Shown piece by piece: positions 17,266 to 27,603 of a DNA stretch of 64,000 bases (within the stretch, counting starts at the first letter, position 1; each line of letters opens with the position of its first letter). The DNA is taken from positions 3,100,001 through 3,164,000 of the forward strand of contig OW818676.1 of assembly GCA_942493235.1 (NCBI GenBank), given 5' to 3'. The notes beneath the pieces were generated by a model. That model was not told where the DNA came from. It saw only the letters and a program-made list of their open reading frames with translations, and made no database searches. The position numbers and the translations under genes are program-made. The DNA is from ENR-C587 sp942493235. GTDB taxonomy: Bacteria > Bacteroidota > Ignavibacteria > Kapaibacteriales > UBA2268.

Positions 17266-20200
17266 TTAATTATATTCTACTTTTTTAAATTGTATAGTAA
17301 ATGTAGCTCCGAAATCAGAATTGTTTCTTGCACTGATTTTCGCTGCAAATCTATCTACAAACATTTTTACAATTGCCAAGCCTAAACCGGTACCCTCGTT
17401 TGGGTCTTTGGTTGAGAAGAAAGGGTCAAACAGCTTGATAGTTTCTATATCCGGCAGTCCGTGACCATTATCTGAAATTTCCAAATAGACAGATCTTGAG
17501 TCATGATAAGTTTTTATTTTTATCCATTTTTCTCTGTCATTTATTTTCTTCAATGCATGAGAGGCATTAATAATCAAATTGTTTACAATAAGCTCAATTT
17601 GAATCGGATTGGCATTAATAAAGAGTTCTTCTTCGGACGTAAACAATTTAAGTTTTATTTCCGAACTTTGTAATTTCTGACTGATTAAGGAAATGGCTTT
17701 ATCTACGGCATTATTGATATTCATCGGAGCAAATTCTTTTTTATTTGGCTCTACCCAAAACGAACGCATGTGTTTAATAATTTCATCAATTCTATTTGCT
17801 GCCTCAGATATTCCTTCCAGCATTTCTGTCATCATTTCCGGCAATATCTTGTTTTGATGATTCCAAAACAAAATACCATCGGCACCCATTTTGATTGCAT
17901 TTAAAGGTTGATTTATTTCGTGAGTAATACCACCGGCAATTACACCGATAGAGGCTAATAGTGCTGATCGGTCAATAATTCTGATAGCTTCGTTTTTTTG
18001 CTTTTCTGCATCATTAGTGATTTTCGATACATTTCGCAAATGCTCTTCGGCTTTTTTTCTTTCGGTAATGTCCATCACTGCTAATATTTGACCTTTATTT
18101 ACATTCTGTATATCGATTGATTTAGCTAATAATAAACAAAGTATCTCTTCCCCATTATTTTTTAGAAGTTTAACTTCCGATGAACCGATACCTTTATCAT
18201 TAATCTGCGAATATAGTCTTTCTCCAGAAAGCTTTGCATCTGCTTCTGATTTATAAAGTATTGTCAAGCTCTTATTTTTTAATTGGTCTTCTTTAAATCC
18301 GAATAATTTAAAAAAGGCATCATTTGCCCAGAGTAAGACTCTGTCTTTAGCCATACCTATTCCAATCGGAGAAGCAGATAGTATCGCCCTAAGAGTTTTT
18401 TCTGACTCTTGAAGTGCGAACTCTATCCTTTTTTTGGCGGAAATATCAATTCCAGAGACTATTACTCTTGCCCAATTATCTTCATATCCCGGAGAGATTG
18501 AGAACTTCCAATATCCGTATATCAAATTACCTTTGAAAGTACGCATAATGCTCTCTCCTTCGTAACGGAATTTCCCTTTAAACAGCTCAATAAATAATTT
18601 TTTTAGAGATGTAAAACTGTCATGTAAAAATACTTCTTTGTAATTATCAATAAAGTGTTCTTTGCTTTCAGCTTCAAAAAGCTCAATAGTATATTGGTTA
18701 ATATCATTAATAATAATTTTAATTACATTATTATCTTCCTCGAAATGCAAGGCATCAATAAATGTATCAAAATCATTAATCCCAATACTCTTCATATTAT
18801 CAAGGAAGCTCTTTACATCGGACAAATCAACTATCCAGTGAGATACCGGAGTATCCTCGAATAATGTTCTATATCTCTCTTCGCTTAGTTTCAATTCATT
18901 TTGAGCTTTATATATTTCAGTCAAATCTTTTGAAAATGCGGCAATTTTAATTACTTCTCCAGAATAATTAAAGATAGGATATACAGAATATTCATTGATT
19001 TTATCACCTACATATTCAATAAAAGTAGAGATTTGTCCTGTTTTAATTACTTCGTCAACTTTTTGATGCCTTTGTTCGGCTATATGTTTGGGTTGATAAT
19101 CATAATAATTCCGACCGATAAGTTCTTGGACTGGTCTGCCGGAGCTAAGCCCAGCCGCATTATTAAGAGCTATTATTGTGCCGTTTGTCTCAAATAAGCC
19201 TATAGGGTCAACTGAAGCATTTAGTAAAGTGCGAATAGTTACCTCGCTGTCTCTAATGGCTACTTCCATTCTTTTACGCTCATTAATATCTATATGAGTA
19301 CCGATAAATCTAATTGTTTTTCCTTCGGAATTAGTTTCAATTGCTTTTCCGCGAGAAAATACCCATTTATAAGTCCCATTTTTATTTTTCATTCTAACTT
19401 CAATAGAGATTAACTTTTCAATTCCATTGAGTACATTAGTCATTTTTTCTTTAATTAATTCAATATCATCAGGGTGAAGAAGTTGAAGAAAAACATCGAA
19501 TGTATGCGGCAATTCGTCAGGAGCATAGCCCAGCATAGTGAACCATCTCGGGCTGAGATAATTGACTTCATAAGTCAAAGGATTTATATCCCACAATGCG
19601 TCATTGACGGACTCCATAGCCAGCCTTAATCTTTCTTCGGAATCTTTTAAAGCTTTTTGAGTTTTTGTAAGCTCGGTAATATTGCGATTAATAGCTCCAA
19701 GCATAAAGCCACGTTTGCTGATAATCTTAAATCCGACTTGCTGGACAGATATTCTATTACCGTCTTTAGAAAGCATTTCAAAATCGATTGGATAATTAAG
19801 CCAAGGTGCTTGCCCGTTAGCAAAAAAATTCTTAAATGACTTTTTATATAATTTATATTTTACATCATCTATGTCATCATTAAAAAACATTGCCTGCATA
19901 TCCCAAATATTCTTACCGATGATTTCTTCAGCTTTATATCCGGTTATATCTTCCATAGCCTTATTCCATTCTACCATTATCCCGGCTTCATCAGTAAGTG
20001 TAATTCCGTCGTTAGAATATTCGAATAGGCTTCTAAATTTACTTTCGCTGTCTTTTATTTTTTCTTCTGCATTTTTAGTTTCGGTTATATCAACAAATGC
20101 TAACTGAAGAGCTCTACGCCCTCTGAAATTACAAGTAGAAGCAAAGACATCTAAGCAGCCTTGAGATAAGTCTTTTCTTTGTATCCTTGCGGAGTATCGG

Positions 20201-21207
20201 TTTAATCTTTTCTGGGTTTTGTCATAATCACAATTAATATAGCTATAAATTTGTTCATAATCCTCTGAATTAATAATCTGTTTCAAATTTAATTCCGAGA
20301 AATTGACTATTTCTTCCTTAGAATACCCAAGCAAATCAGTTACGGCATCATTAGCAAATACAATTTTTTCGTCTTGTATTACTATAAGCCCCTGAATTGA
20401 ATTTTCAACTATTGCTTTGTAAGCTTCCTCTGTATTTTTTTGTAAAGTAATATCTCTGATAGAGACAACTACCGCAATCGGGGTACTAATATTATGTTCA
20501 AATATCGGTTCAGTATTTACACTAAGCCATTTTATTTCATCTTTAATTAGCTCAACCCCCATAATTACATCAGTTTTAGCTATACCGGTTTTATACGTTA
20601 CTATAGCAGGATAGTTTGACATAATAAAAGCTTCACCCATTTCATCAAATACCTTGATATTTTTATCAAATGGTGATTTGCCTAATAGATTAGTGGAATT
20701 AATGCCAAGTATTTTTTCAGCAGAAGGATTGCAAGTTTCAATTTTCATTTCGGAATTAATCAGTAAAATACCTTCATTAAGTGAAGTAACCAATGAGCGG
20801 TACCTTAGCTCGCTTTCTTTTAAGCGTTTTTCCATTGAATATTTATATAATGCCATTTCTACGGAAGCTCGTATATCTTTTTCTTCAAAAGGTTTAATAA
20901 TAAAACCCGACGGGTGTGTTAGCTTTGCTCTGTCAATAGTCTCGGAATCATCCATATTAGATACGTAAAGAATAGGCAAGTCATATTTGCTGTTAATTTT
21001 AGCAGCTGTTTCTATACCATCTAAGTCTCCGTCAATTTTTATATCCATAGTAATCAGATGCGGAACTTGTCTGCCCAATATCTCAAAAGTTTCCCTTGAT
21101 GAACTGGCTACACCGATAACGTTATAATTCAATTTCTCAAATATTGTCCTTAATGCTCTTGAAATTGAAATTTCGTCATCAACTATCAAAATGTTTATTT
21201 TGTCCAT
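17266..21207 (-). CDS. Multi-PAS sensor histidine kinase with N-terminal receiver domain
   Basis: 1313 residues, no membrane segments, so cytoplasmic. Receiver domain at 1-125 (D10-D11, acceptor D55, 'GFIIKPFEEKDI'). Then seven PAS/PAC units in a row, each opening with patterns such as 'RYRSLVTSLNEG', 'KFRSLFEYSNDG', 'RLRLAMESVND' and closing 'DITERKKAEE'; the sixth is degenerate. The kinase core follows: H1096 in 'THEINQPLNAI', N box 'ELIVNNLIINASHAL', G boxes 'DNGHGLP' and 'GTGLGLAIVK'. It senses cytoplasmic or diffusible signals that cannot be named. The NtrC-type regulator is next in the operon. The N-terminal receiver suggests control by a second, separate kinase. Confidence 0.95.
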   Translation of the reverse strand: MDKINILIVDDEISISRALRTIFEKLNYNVIGVASSSRETFEILGRQVPHLITMDIKIDGDLDGIETAAKINSKYDLPILYVSNMDDSETIDRAKLTHPSGFIIKPFEEKDIRASVEMALYKYSMEKRLKESELRYRSLVTSLNEGILLINSEMKIETCNPSAEKILGINSTNLLGKSPFDKNIKVFDEMGEAFIMSNYPAIVTYKTGIAKTDVIMGVELIKDEIKWLSVNTEPIFEHNISTPIAVVVSIRDITLQKNTEEAYKAIVENSIQGLIVIQDEKIVFANDAVTDLLGYSKEEIVNFSELNLKQIINSEDYEQIYSYINCDYDKTQKRLNRYSARIQRKDLSQGCLDVFASTCNFRGRRALQLAFVDITETKNAEEKIKDSESKFRSLFEYSNDGITLTDEAGIMVEWNKAMEDITGYKAEEIIGKNIWDMQAMFFNDDIDDVKYKLYKKSFKNFFANGQAPWLNYPIDFEMLSKDGNRISVQQVGFKIISKRGFMLGAINRNITELTKTQKALKDSEERLRLAMESVNDALWDINPLTYEVNYLSPRWFTMLGYAPDELPHTFDVFLQLLHPDDIELIKEKMTNVLNGIEKLISIEVRMKNKNGTYKWVFSRGKAIETNSEGKTIRFIGTHIDINERKRMEVAIRDSEVTIRTLLNASVDPIGLFETNGTIIALNNAAGLSSGRPVQELIGRNYYDYQPKHIAEQRHQKVDEVIKTGQISTFIEYVGDKINEYSVYPIFNYSGEVIKIAAFSKDLTEIYKAQNELKLSEERYRTLFEDTPVSHWIVDLSDVKSFLDNMKSIGINDFDTFIDALHFEEDNNVIKIIINDINQYTIELFEAESKEHFIDNYKEVFLHDSFTSLKKLFIELFKGKFRYEGESIMRTFKGNLIYGYWKFSISPGYEDNWARVIVSGIDISAKKRIEFALQESEKTLRAILSASPIGIGMAKDRVLLWANDAFFKLFGFKEDQLKNKSLTILYKSEADAKLSGERLYSQINDKGIGSSEVKLLKNNGEEILCLLLAKSIDIQNVNKGQILAVMDITERKKAEEHLRNVSKITNDAEKQKNEAIRIIDRSALLASIGVIAGGITHEINQPLNAIKMGADGILFWNHQNKILPEMMTEMLEGISEAANRIDEIIKHMRSFWVEPNKKEFAPMNINNAVDKAISLISQKLQSSEIKLKLFTSEEELFINANPIQIELIVNNLIINASHALKKINDREKWIKIKTYHDSRSVYLEISDNGHGLPDIETIKLFDPFFSTKDPNEGTGLGLAIVKMFVDRFAAKISARNNSDFGATFTIQFKKVEYN

Positions 21208-21266
21208 ATCTCACCCCGGATTTGTATTCTTCATTATAATATATTATCGGATAACACTAACATTTA

Positions 21267-21297
21267 TTGGTAATGTTTTTTTATTTTTTTATATTTG
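21267..21297 (+). promoter_or_regulatory. Bacteroidota-type promoter for the small lipoprotein gene
   Basis: TTGG, 19 bases, TATATTTG: close to TTTG-N19-TAnnTTTG. It lies 37 bases before the ATG at 21335, in the divergent region shared with the histidine kinase gene. Confidence 0.6.
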
Positions 21298-21334
21298 TAC
21301 TTTATAATTTTCAAAAATAAAAAGTAAAAATACA

Positions 21335-21661
21335 ATGCAATTATCTAAAAGTAAATATAACAAATTCTTTCTAATAATAATAACAATTTTTTGTGTTTCC
21401 TGTGGGATATTTGAAGATAAAAAGGAGCATTTTGCAAATACATATAGATTAGTTTTAATCAACAGAGAATTGGAACCCGACAGCTTAACCGCTTCGCGGA
21501 AAATGCTTGAAATATTAGAGCAAAATGGCTATGACATCGATACATTTCGGGAGCAGTATTCGGATCTGGCAAAAAACAATCCAACGGAATTCTTTAGAAT
21601 GCTTGATACTATGCGTGCAGGAATTCAAAAAGAAATCGTTAATATGAAATCAAAAAAATAA
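21335..21661 (+). CDS. Small putative lipoprotein of unknown function
   Basis: 108 residues. The N-terminus is a lipoprotein signal: basic start, hydrophobic core and a lipobox-like 'FCVSC' with the lipidated Cys at residue 23. The mature part is ~85 charged residues predicted helical ('TASRKMLEILEQNGYDIDTFREQYSDLAKNNPTEFFRMLD', given in part), like many short periplasmic helical lipoproteins. I do not recognise the family. It diverges from the two-component operon and has its own promoter. No partner is evident. Confidence 0.7.
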   Translation: MQLSKSKYNKFFLIIITIFCVSCGIFEDKKEHFANTYRLVLINRELEPDSLTASRKMLEILEQNGYDIDTFREQYSDLAKNNPTEFFRMLDTMRAGIQKEIVNMKSKK

Positions 21662-22035
21662 AAAAAGCGAGCCTTATCAGACCCGCCTTTGTCTTGTATC
21701 CCAATATTGGAGATAGGGAAATTTATCATTACTTGATAAAAAAAAGCTTACTGTCTCCCGCCAAAAGTGACTGTAAAATCTTTTGATAAAACCGATTTAC
21801 AAAAATTTCAATCACTCTATGTTACCTGTCCCCACGCTAAAGCGTGGGGTTGAATGAAAGTATAATTTTAATTCCTTTTAGTTGTCAATTGAGGCTGTAT
21901 AAAAAGTTGTCATTCTGAACGAAGTGAAGAATCCAGATAAAGCTAACTTGTTGATATTTCTGGTTTTTTCGTTACACTAAGAATGATGATTTGGCAATAT
22001 TATTACTTTTTAGACAAACTCTTGATTGAATGATA
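21662..22035. repeat. Intergenic region with hairpin and full-length composite palindromic repeat
   Basis: A weak terminator-like hairpin follows the lipoprotein gene at about 21664. A strong hairpin CCCCACGCT-AAA-GCGTGGGG lies at about 21831-21850; the same element, with one change, recurs at about 49010 and 49262. From 21891 to 22021 is the most complete copy of a ~130-base palindromic element: it opens GAGGCTGTATAAAAAG, contains GAACGAAGTGAAGAATCCAG, and closes with a mirrored CTTTTTAGACAAACTC. No gene is visible. Confidence 0.7.
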
Positions 22036-24084
22036 TTATTTGATAACGCTAATGGCTTTGCTTGCAATACCATTATTAGTAATTACTTGAATATAATACA
22101 TTCCGCTGGTTAATTCTTTAGTATCGAAAACAAATTGATAATAGCCTTGATTTTGAATCAAATTTTCTGCTATTGTCTGAACTAATACACCACTCTGAGC
22201 AAAAATCTTAATTGTAACTTGAGTATCTTCTACTAATTGATATAATACTGTTAAAGATTCCGTAGCAGGATTAGGCTGAGCAGTAACTTCCAATTTCCAT
22301 TGATGTTCATAATTATTGACTGACATAGTAGAATAAACCTTATTTACAGGGTCATATTCTGCCCAAGGCAAGTCCCAGCGTTCAGTAATAACCGATGAGA
22401 AAGCACCGCGGTAATTTACTTTATCGAAATAGGAATCTTGAAGCCTTGAACTTGCAAATGAAGCTGATGCCAAATAATCAGCTCCCGAATTAGGAACCGG
22501 ATTAATATTTGCAATATCATTAGGGAATGCGTTTATTAATTTTGCTAATTGAGCTACATCGCCCTGCCCGTTAGTAAAAGTATTTGCAAATTCCGATTTC
22601 GCAAGCCAAGTAGTAGAGACTAAATCCGTTGATGAGGTACCGGAACCTAAATAGAAAAATTTATCGTTTTTAATTCCATAGAAACTATTATTTTTTAGCA
22701 TAATCGAGTCGTTACCGGCGGCACGGACTGTATTATCATTAGTAATTTCAACACCTGCAGGCCAACCGATAAGTAAAGAATTTACTAACGACAATCTAGA
22801 ATTTCTACGAATTTGAGCAGCAGCCAAATATTTTGAATTATACTTGTTTTCGCCACTGCCGGCTGTCCATGAAGTATCGTGAACACCGCCTATGCAAGTC
22901 ATATTAGAGAATATTGGGCGTGTAAAAGGCTGATTTTCAGATGCTTTGGAATCATTATCAGACTCGAAGGCTTCGGAGTTTGATTGGTCCGCAATATTTG
23001 AATATCTATAGCTAAAACCGAATTGAACCTTACCCGAGAATCCGTTATCAGTATCGAAATCATCATCTATACCGTTGTAGGCAATTAGGTATTTACTATT
23101 TACATTTCCACCGAACCATTCGAAACTATCATCACCGCCATAAGACACTTGAATATTTTCGATTAATGTTTTGCTACCAACAGCACCCATAGTCAATCCG
23201 TTAAGTTCATTATCCGGTGATTCGGCTATTCCTGCAAATTCAATTCGGCAGTATTGCATAACGCCCGATGAATCTTCATTATTATTTACGCCTTTATATT
23301 TACCATACCAACCGTTTTTCTTAACGTCAGAACCATCAGCTATACCGCCTTCAACAGCAGCTTCGCCCAAGTTGGTTTCGGCAGACCCCATTATCAGAAC
23401 TCCGCCCCAGTCTCCCCTATCTCTAGAGCCGGCAGCATATCCGCTAGTAAAAATAATCGGATGAGTTTTAGTACCTTTTGCATAAATCTTGCCGCCTCGA
23501 TTAATTACTAATGCAGATGCCTCTTGGTCATCACCCAATATGATAGTTCCGGGTTCAATCCTAATTATCCCGCCGTCTTGAACTAATACATACTTTTTTA
23601 ATTGGTACATTTTGCTTGATCTTAAAGTAAGCGAGCCTGTTATATCGCCGGTAATTGTAGAATCGGCAACTACTGCCGGAGGAATAGTTACATTTATCGG
23701 ACCTACTAAAGTATTAATTGCTTCGCTATTTTGAACTTGCAATTTTAGCCATACTTTGGTTTTCCTTGGTAGTACGCAGGTAACCGAACCGGCAGCTTTA
23801 GTTGCATCTTTTGCATTTATATCTTTGAATTGCTTTGCATTTTTATTTGTTAATGCTAATAAATTCCAAGGACCATCGACAGATTCTGACCATTTTACTT
23901 CGAATATAGTTTCAAAAGTTCTGTTTCCTTGTGTGTCTAAAGTATCCCAAGCTATTGTTATTGTTCTGCCGACACGGTAAGTATCATCTGCTTTAGGAGA
24001 TTTAAACTTAACGTCAACTATAGCCGAATTAGCAATGCCGAATCCGAATATTAAGAAGAATGAGATAAGTAAGCACTTTTTCAT
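22036..24084 (-). CDS. Secreted beta-helix-type T9SS protein paired with a TonB receptor
   Basis: 682 residues from the ATG at 24084, chosen over the ATG nine codons upstream because it is followed at once by a signal peptide ('MKKCLLISFFLIFGFGIANS') and preceded by AAAGG. An N-terminal Ig-like domain ('WDTLDTQGNRTFETIFEVKW') is followed by a beta-strand repeat domain rich in 'GGKIYAKGTKTHPIIFTSG', 'GDWGGVLIMGSA', 'NGLTMGAVGSKTLIENIQVS' and 'GDDSFEWFGGNVNSKYL'. The C-terminus is a T9SS type-A domain ('AQPNPATESLTVLYQL', 'GMYYIQVITNN'). It lies 106 bases downstream of the receptor gene and is probably co-transcribed, suggesting a surface partner in uptake or adhesion. Exact role unknown. Confidence 0.82.
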   Translation of the reverse strand: MKKCLLISFFLIFGFGIANSAIVDVKFKSPKADDTYRVGRTITIAWDTLDTQGNRTFETIFEVKWSESVDGPWNLLALTNKNAKQFKDINAKDATKAAGSVTCVLPRKTKVWLKLQVQNSEAINTLVGPINVTIPPAVVADSTITGDITGSLTLRSSKMYQLKKYVLVQDGGIIRIEPGTIILGDDQEASALVINRGGKIYAKGTKTHPIIFTSGYAAGSRDRGDWGGVLIMGSAETNLGEAAVEGGIADGSDVKKNGWYGKYKGVNNNEDSSGVMQYCRIEFAGIAESPDNELNGLTMGAVGSKTLIENIQVSYGGDDSFEWFGGNVNSKYLIAYNGIDDDFDTDNGFSGKVQFGFSYRYSNIADQSNSEAFESDNDSKASENQPFTRPIFSNMTCIGGVHDTSWTAGSGENKYNSKYLAAAQIRRNSRLSLVNSLLIGWPAGVEITNDNTVRAAGNDSIMLKNNSFYGIKNDKFFYLGSGTSSTDLVSTTWLAKSEFANTFTNGQGDVAQLAKLINAFPNDIANINPVPNSGADYLASASFASSRLQDSYFDKVNYRGAFSSVITERWDLPWAEYDPVNKVYSTMSVNNYEHQWKLEVTAQPNPATESLTVLYQLVEDTQVTIKIFAQSGVLVQTIAENLIQNQGYYQFVFDTKELTSGMYYIQVITNNGIASKAISVIK

Positions 24085-24190
24085 ATTAGACCTTTTTCTA
24101 TAATTTAACATAAAACATTTTCTTTCATTATTTATTTGATTTGCTAAGCAGATAACATATTTATATTTAACTCTTATTTGAATTATTCAC

Positions 24191-27070
24191 TTATTTGAAT
24201 TTATAGCTAAAGCTTAATGAATATCCTTTGCCTTTGTAGTCTGAAGCTACTCTCTGACCATGCTGCTCCCAAATTAATTTTTCATTTAATATATCTTTCG
24301 CGACAAATTTAATTTCAAAATTCTCGAATATATTTTGTGATATTGATAAATCTATTACATTACGGGGTAATTCGTAAACATGCGGGTCACCGAAGTTATA
24401 CCTTTGTACATCTGCCACTTGAATTATTCTCTTACCATAGACATTATAACCTAAGTTGACGGAGGTTCCGATTTCGGGATTAAAGTAAAATAGCCCTAAA
24501 TTTAAAGTATATGGCGACTGACCGCACATAGTTCGTTTATCTTTTTTGCCTACTTGATTTACTTCAATTTCTGAATTAATCAGAGCAAAGTTCATATTAA
24601 GCATAAAGTATTTCATATAATCACCGATAAAATCCAAGCCTTTACGAGCTTCAAACTCAATACCATAATTATACGCCGTGCCTTCGGCATTAGTAAATGT
24701 CCTTTTAAAATTGCTTGAAGTCGGAATAATTGTCTCTTCGATAGCATTTTCGAATGATTTATAAAAAGTACTTACGGATAGCACTTCTCCCGGAGAAATG
24801 AACCATTCCCAGCGAATATCATAATTTTGGATTAAAGCACGCTTTAAATTCGGATTACCGGTAACATCGCCCTGAAATTCAAAATCGTAAAAAGTAAAAG
24901 GTGCGTATTCTCTTAGCGAAGGGCGGGTAAGCGTTTGACTTGCCGACAGTCTAAGATTCATATCGTTATTTAATTCGTAAGTGAAATTCAGAGCCGGTAA
25001 TACATCTAATTGATTCTTATCGGTAAATACCGAATCTTTATTATTTATTTGATAGTAGCTATATAGTTTTTGATTTGAATTCTCAAGTCTGAATCCGGTG
25101 ATTAATCTAACTTTTTTATTCAGAAATTGGAAAGGTATATCCGCCATTATATATCCGGCAGTTAGGAGTTCATCTGCTTTATAAGAATCCGTTGGTTTGG
25201 TTTCTTCGGAATATCCTAATTTATTAATTCCGAAATTCGCACTGTTAAACAATTCATCAGGCGAGCCGAGAAATCCACTATCATATAATTCTTCATCGCC
25301 ATAATTAGGAACTACATATCCGAAATCAGCATCATAATAATCCTTTAATAAAAAATTGCTTCTTACGATAGTAAAGCTTCTAACATTAAAGTCTCTATTT
25401 TTTGTTTCTAATAGTCCACCTACCTTGATTTTCAAATTATCAAATACCATAGCAAAATCAGTTGATGCAGAGTAAGCATTTTCTTTTAAATTAGAAAAAA
25501 ATCTTCCCGCCTGATAACCGGAATTTTCAATACCGTCTTGAATATCTACTCTGTAAGGTTCATTAATGTCATTGCGTGCATATCTAACTCTTCTAAAATC
25601 CGGTTCGTCTCTTAATGAATTCGAATATCCTAATTTCCAATTCAGAGTAGAATTAAAAAATTCCGAAAATCTATGCTCACCGCCCAATTGAGAAGAAAAC
25701 AAGGTTTTTTGAACAAAATCATAAGCATATTGACGTATAAAATTAGACTCTTTATATCCTTCCATGATAGCTACTTCATCATCGGAAGAATTATTATAAG
25801 TATTTTTCAAGCTAATGGAATTATTATCTCCCAATTTAAATGCTATATTGAATAATCCACCCAGATTAGTAGAGTATGCCATTTTCTCGCCATTGGCATA
25901 ATAATTAAAATTTTGCCCGTCAGACTGCAATTGCCCGCGTTCTACATTTCTCAAACTATATGAACTACCATACATACCGGAAGCCATTATCCCCAAATCA
26001 TAATTTTCACCTAAACTGAATATATCAGTATATGACAGACTGTAATTCCCGTTTGGTCTCGGAGAAACTGTATCCCGCTTCCATACATCGGAATTAAATG
26101 TTTGATTGATAGCTAACCATTTGTTTTGTGCTTTAATAAGTGTAGCCTCATCGGTAGATTTTAAATCATTTTTTAATTGCTTAAAATCCTCCGGAGATGA
26201 CGGAATATTAGAACCCATCGAGCGAGTACCATCGTCAAAACCAAGCCAGTCAGTATTGCCACCATTATAAGTAACAAAATTATTTTTAAATGTCAGATTA
26301 TCAGTCATTGATGCCCCAGAGCTAAATTTAAGACTGAAGCCCTGCGGGAAATCCACAGTATTTAATTGCACTAAACCTCCGGCAAAGTTGCCCGGTAATT
26401 CCGGTGTAAACGATTTAGTTACATTTGCATTCTCTAAAAAGTCGGCTGGGAACATATCAAAAGCAAATGCCTTTTTATCCGGTTCGGTAGTGGCAAGTGC
26501 TGTACCATTTAGTGTTGTGTTACTGTATCTTTCACTGATACCCCTGACATAAACGAATTTCTCATTAATCAATGTAATGCCGGAGACTCGTCTCAAGCTC
26601 TGCCCTGCATCTGAATCGGGTGTCTTTTTGATTTCTTCCATTGAAATCCCGTCTGATAATTGCGATGCGTTCTTTCTCTGAGATAATAGTGCAGCTTGAT
26701 TATCATTAATTCTGTTAGCAGTTACTACTAATTCGCCGGTAGTCTTTTCGGAATTTTCCAAAACTATATCGCCGATATTTCTGTTGTCTTCATTTACATC
26801 AATGTCCATAATTTCTTTACTTGTATATCCTACATAAGAAATTCTGAGTGAATATCTGCCACTGGGAATATCTTTAATTTTAAAAGTACCTTTCATATCA
26901 CTTTTTGCTCCCTTTTTTGTATCAACGAGCTGAATAGAAGCTCCGCGAAGTAGCTCGCCATTTTCTCCGTCAATAATTTTCCCCGAAATCTGTCCATTGC
27001 CTTGAGCAAAGACTGATAGAGTTGCAAAAAACAAGATTAGTAATACAGATAGAATGTTAGATAATTTCAT
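24191..27070 (-). CDS. TonB-dependent outer-membrane receptor with CarboxypepD_reg domain
   Basis: 959 residues. Signal peptide ending 'FFATLSVFAQ', then a CarboxypepD_reg-like domain ('GQISGKIIDGENGELLRGAS', about 23-110), a plug domain ('SLRRVSGITLINEKFVYVRG', 'NTTLNGTALATTEPDK') and a long beta-barrel with repeated 'GYSNSLRDEP', 'LRLSASQTLTRPSLREYAPF', ending 'GKGYSLSFSYKFK' with terminal aromatic residue. Such receptors import scarce nutrients using TonB energy. The plug is the 'YVRG..ERY.NT.LNG' type, unlike SusC, and no SusD is present. A GGAG ribosome site precedes the ATG. The next gene is its likely T9SS partner; substrate unknown. Confidence 0.93.
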   Translation of the reverse strand: MKLSNILSVLLILFFATLSVFAQGNGQISGKIIDGENGELLRGASIQLVDTKKGAKSDMKGTFKIKDIPSGRYSLRISYVGYTSKEIMDIDVNEDNRNIGDIVLENSEKTTGELVVTANRINDNQAALLSQRKNASQLSDGISMEEIKKTPDSDAGQSLRRVSGITLINEKFVYVRGISERYSNTTLNGTALATTEPDKKAFAFDMFPADFLENANVTKSFTPELPGNFAGGLVQLNTVDFPQGFSLKFSSGASMTDNLTFKNNFVTYNGGNTDWLGFDDGTRSMGSNIPSSPEDFKQLKNDLKSTDEATLIKAQNKWLAINQTFNSDVWKRDTVSPRPNGNYSLSYTDIFSLGENYDLGIMASGMYGSSYSLRNVERGQLQSDGQNFNYYANGEKMAYSTNLGGLFNIAFKLGDNNSISLKNTYNNSSDDEVAIMEGYKESNFIRQYAYDFVQKTLFSSQLGGEHRFSEFFNSTLNWKLGYSNSLRDEPDFRRVRYARNDINEPYRVDIQDGIENSGYQAGRFFSNLKENAYSASTDFAMVFDNLKIKVGGLLETKNRDFNVRSFTIVRSNFLLKDYYDADFGYVVPNYGDEELYDSGFLGSPDELFNSANFGINKLGYSEETKPTDSYKADELLTAGYIMADIPFQFLNKKVRLITGFRLENSNQKLYSYYQINNKDSVFTDKNQLDVLPALNFTYELNNDMNLRLSASQTLTRPSLREYAPFTFYDFEFQGDVTGNPNLKRALIQNYDIRWEWFISPGEVLSVSTFYKSFENAIEETIIPTSSNFKRTFTNAEGTAYNYGIEFEARKGLDFIGDYMKYFMLNMNFALINSEIEVNQVGKKDKRTMCGQSPYTLNLGLFYFNPEIGTSVNLGYNVYGKRIIQVADVQRYNFGDPHVYELPRNVIDLSISQNIFENFEIKFVAKDILNEKLIWEQHGQRVASDYKGKGYSLSFSYKFK

Positions 27071-27603
27071 TTAATACTCCAATACTTAATAAAAACATAA
27101 TTCAAAAAACAAGACTTACAAAATTCGCACTTTAAAGTGAACTACAAATAAATCCTATGTTAAGTTGGAGTTAAATTCAATGGAAAGTGATTAGTAATTG
27201 GTGTCTGGTGTCTGGGGGCTGGTGTCTGGGGGCTGGGGGCTGGGGACTGGGGACTGGGGATTAGTATAAGAAGTTGCTTACTATTCCCTAATCGAAATTT
27301 AGGGTTGAGTATTAGGGAATTGAGGCTGTCTAAAAATCGTCATTCTGAGTGTAACGAAGAATCCAGTATTATCAATAAGTTAGCTTTATCTGGATTCTTC
27401 ACTTCGTTCAGAATGACTTTTTTACTTTGTGTCATTACCTCTACAATTACAGCGAAGTTGTAAAAGTACATGTTAATGACAAATATCAGACTGCCTTGTG
27501 AGATTATAAGACATATCTAAGGGAGTGAATTTCCTATCCCCGAACCCCTATCCCCGAACCCCAAAGCCCGAAAATAGCGAGGGGCATACTCTTTGGACAA
27601 TAT
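27071..27603. repeat. Intergenic region of G-rich tracts and palindromic element
   Basis: 27201-27270 is a G-rich tract on the plus strand made of CTGGGG, CTGGGGG and GTGTCTG units. 27322-27495 holds a composite palindromic element: left end GAGGCTGTCTAAAAA, inverted arms CTGAGTGTAACGAAGAATCC and GGATTCTTCACTTCGTTCAG, then a module containing GTGTCATTACCTCTACAATT. 27532-27572 is a C-rich tract of CCCCGAACCCCTAT units. I see no gene and no clear terminator for the gene ending at 27604. Confidence 0.7.
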
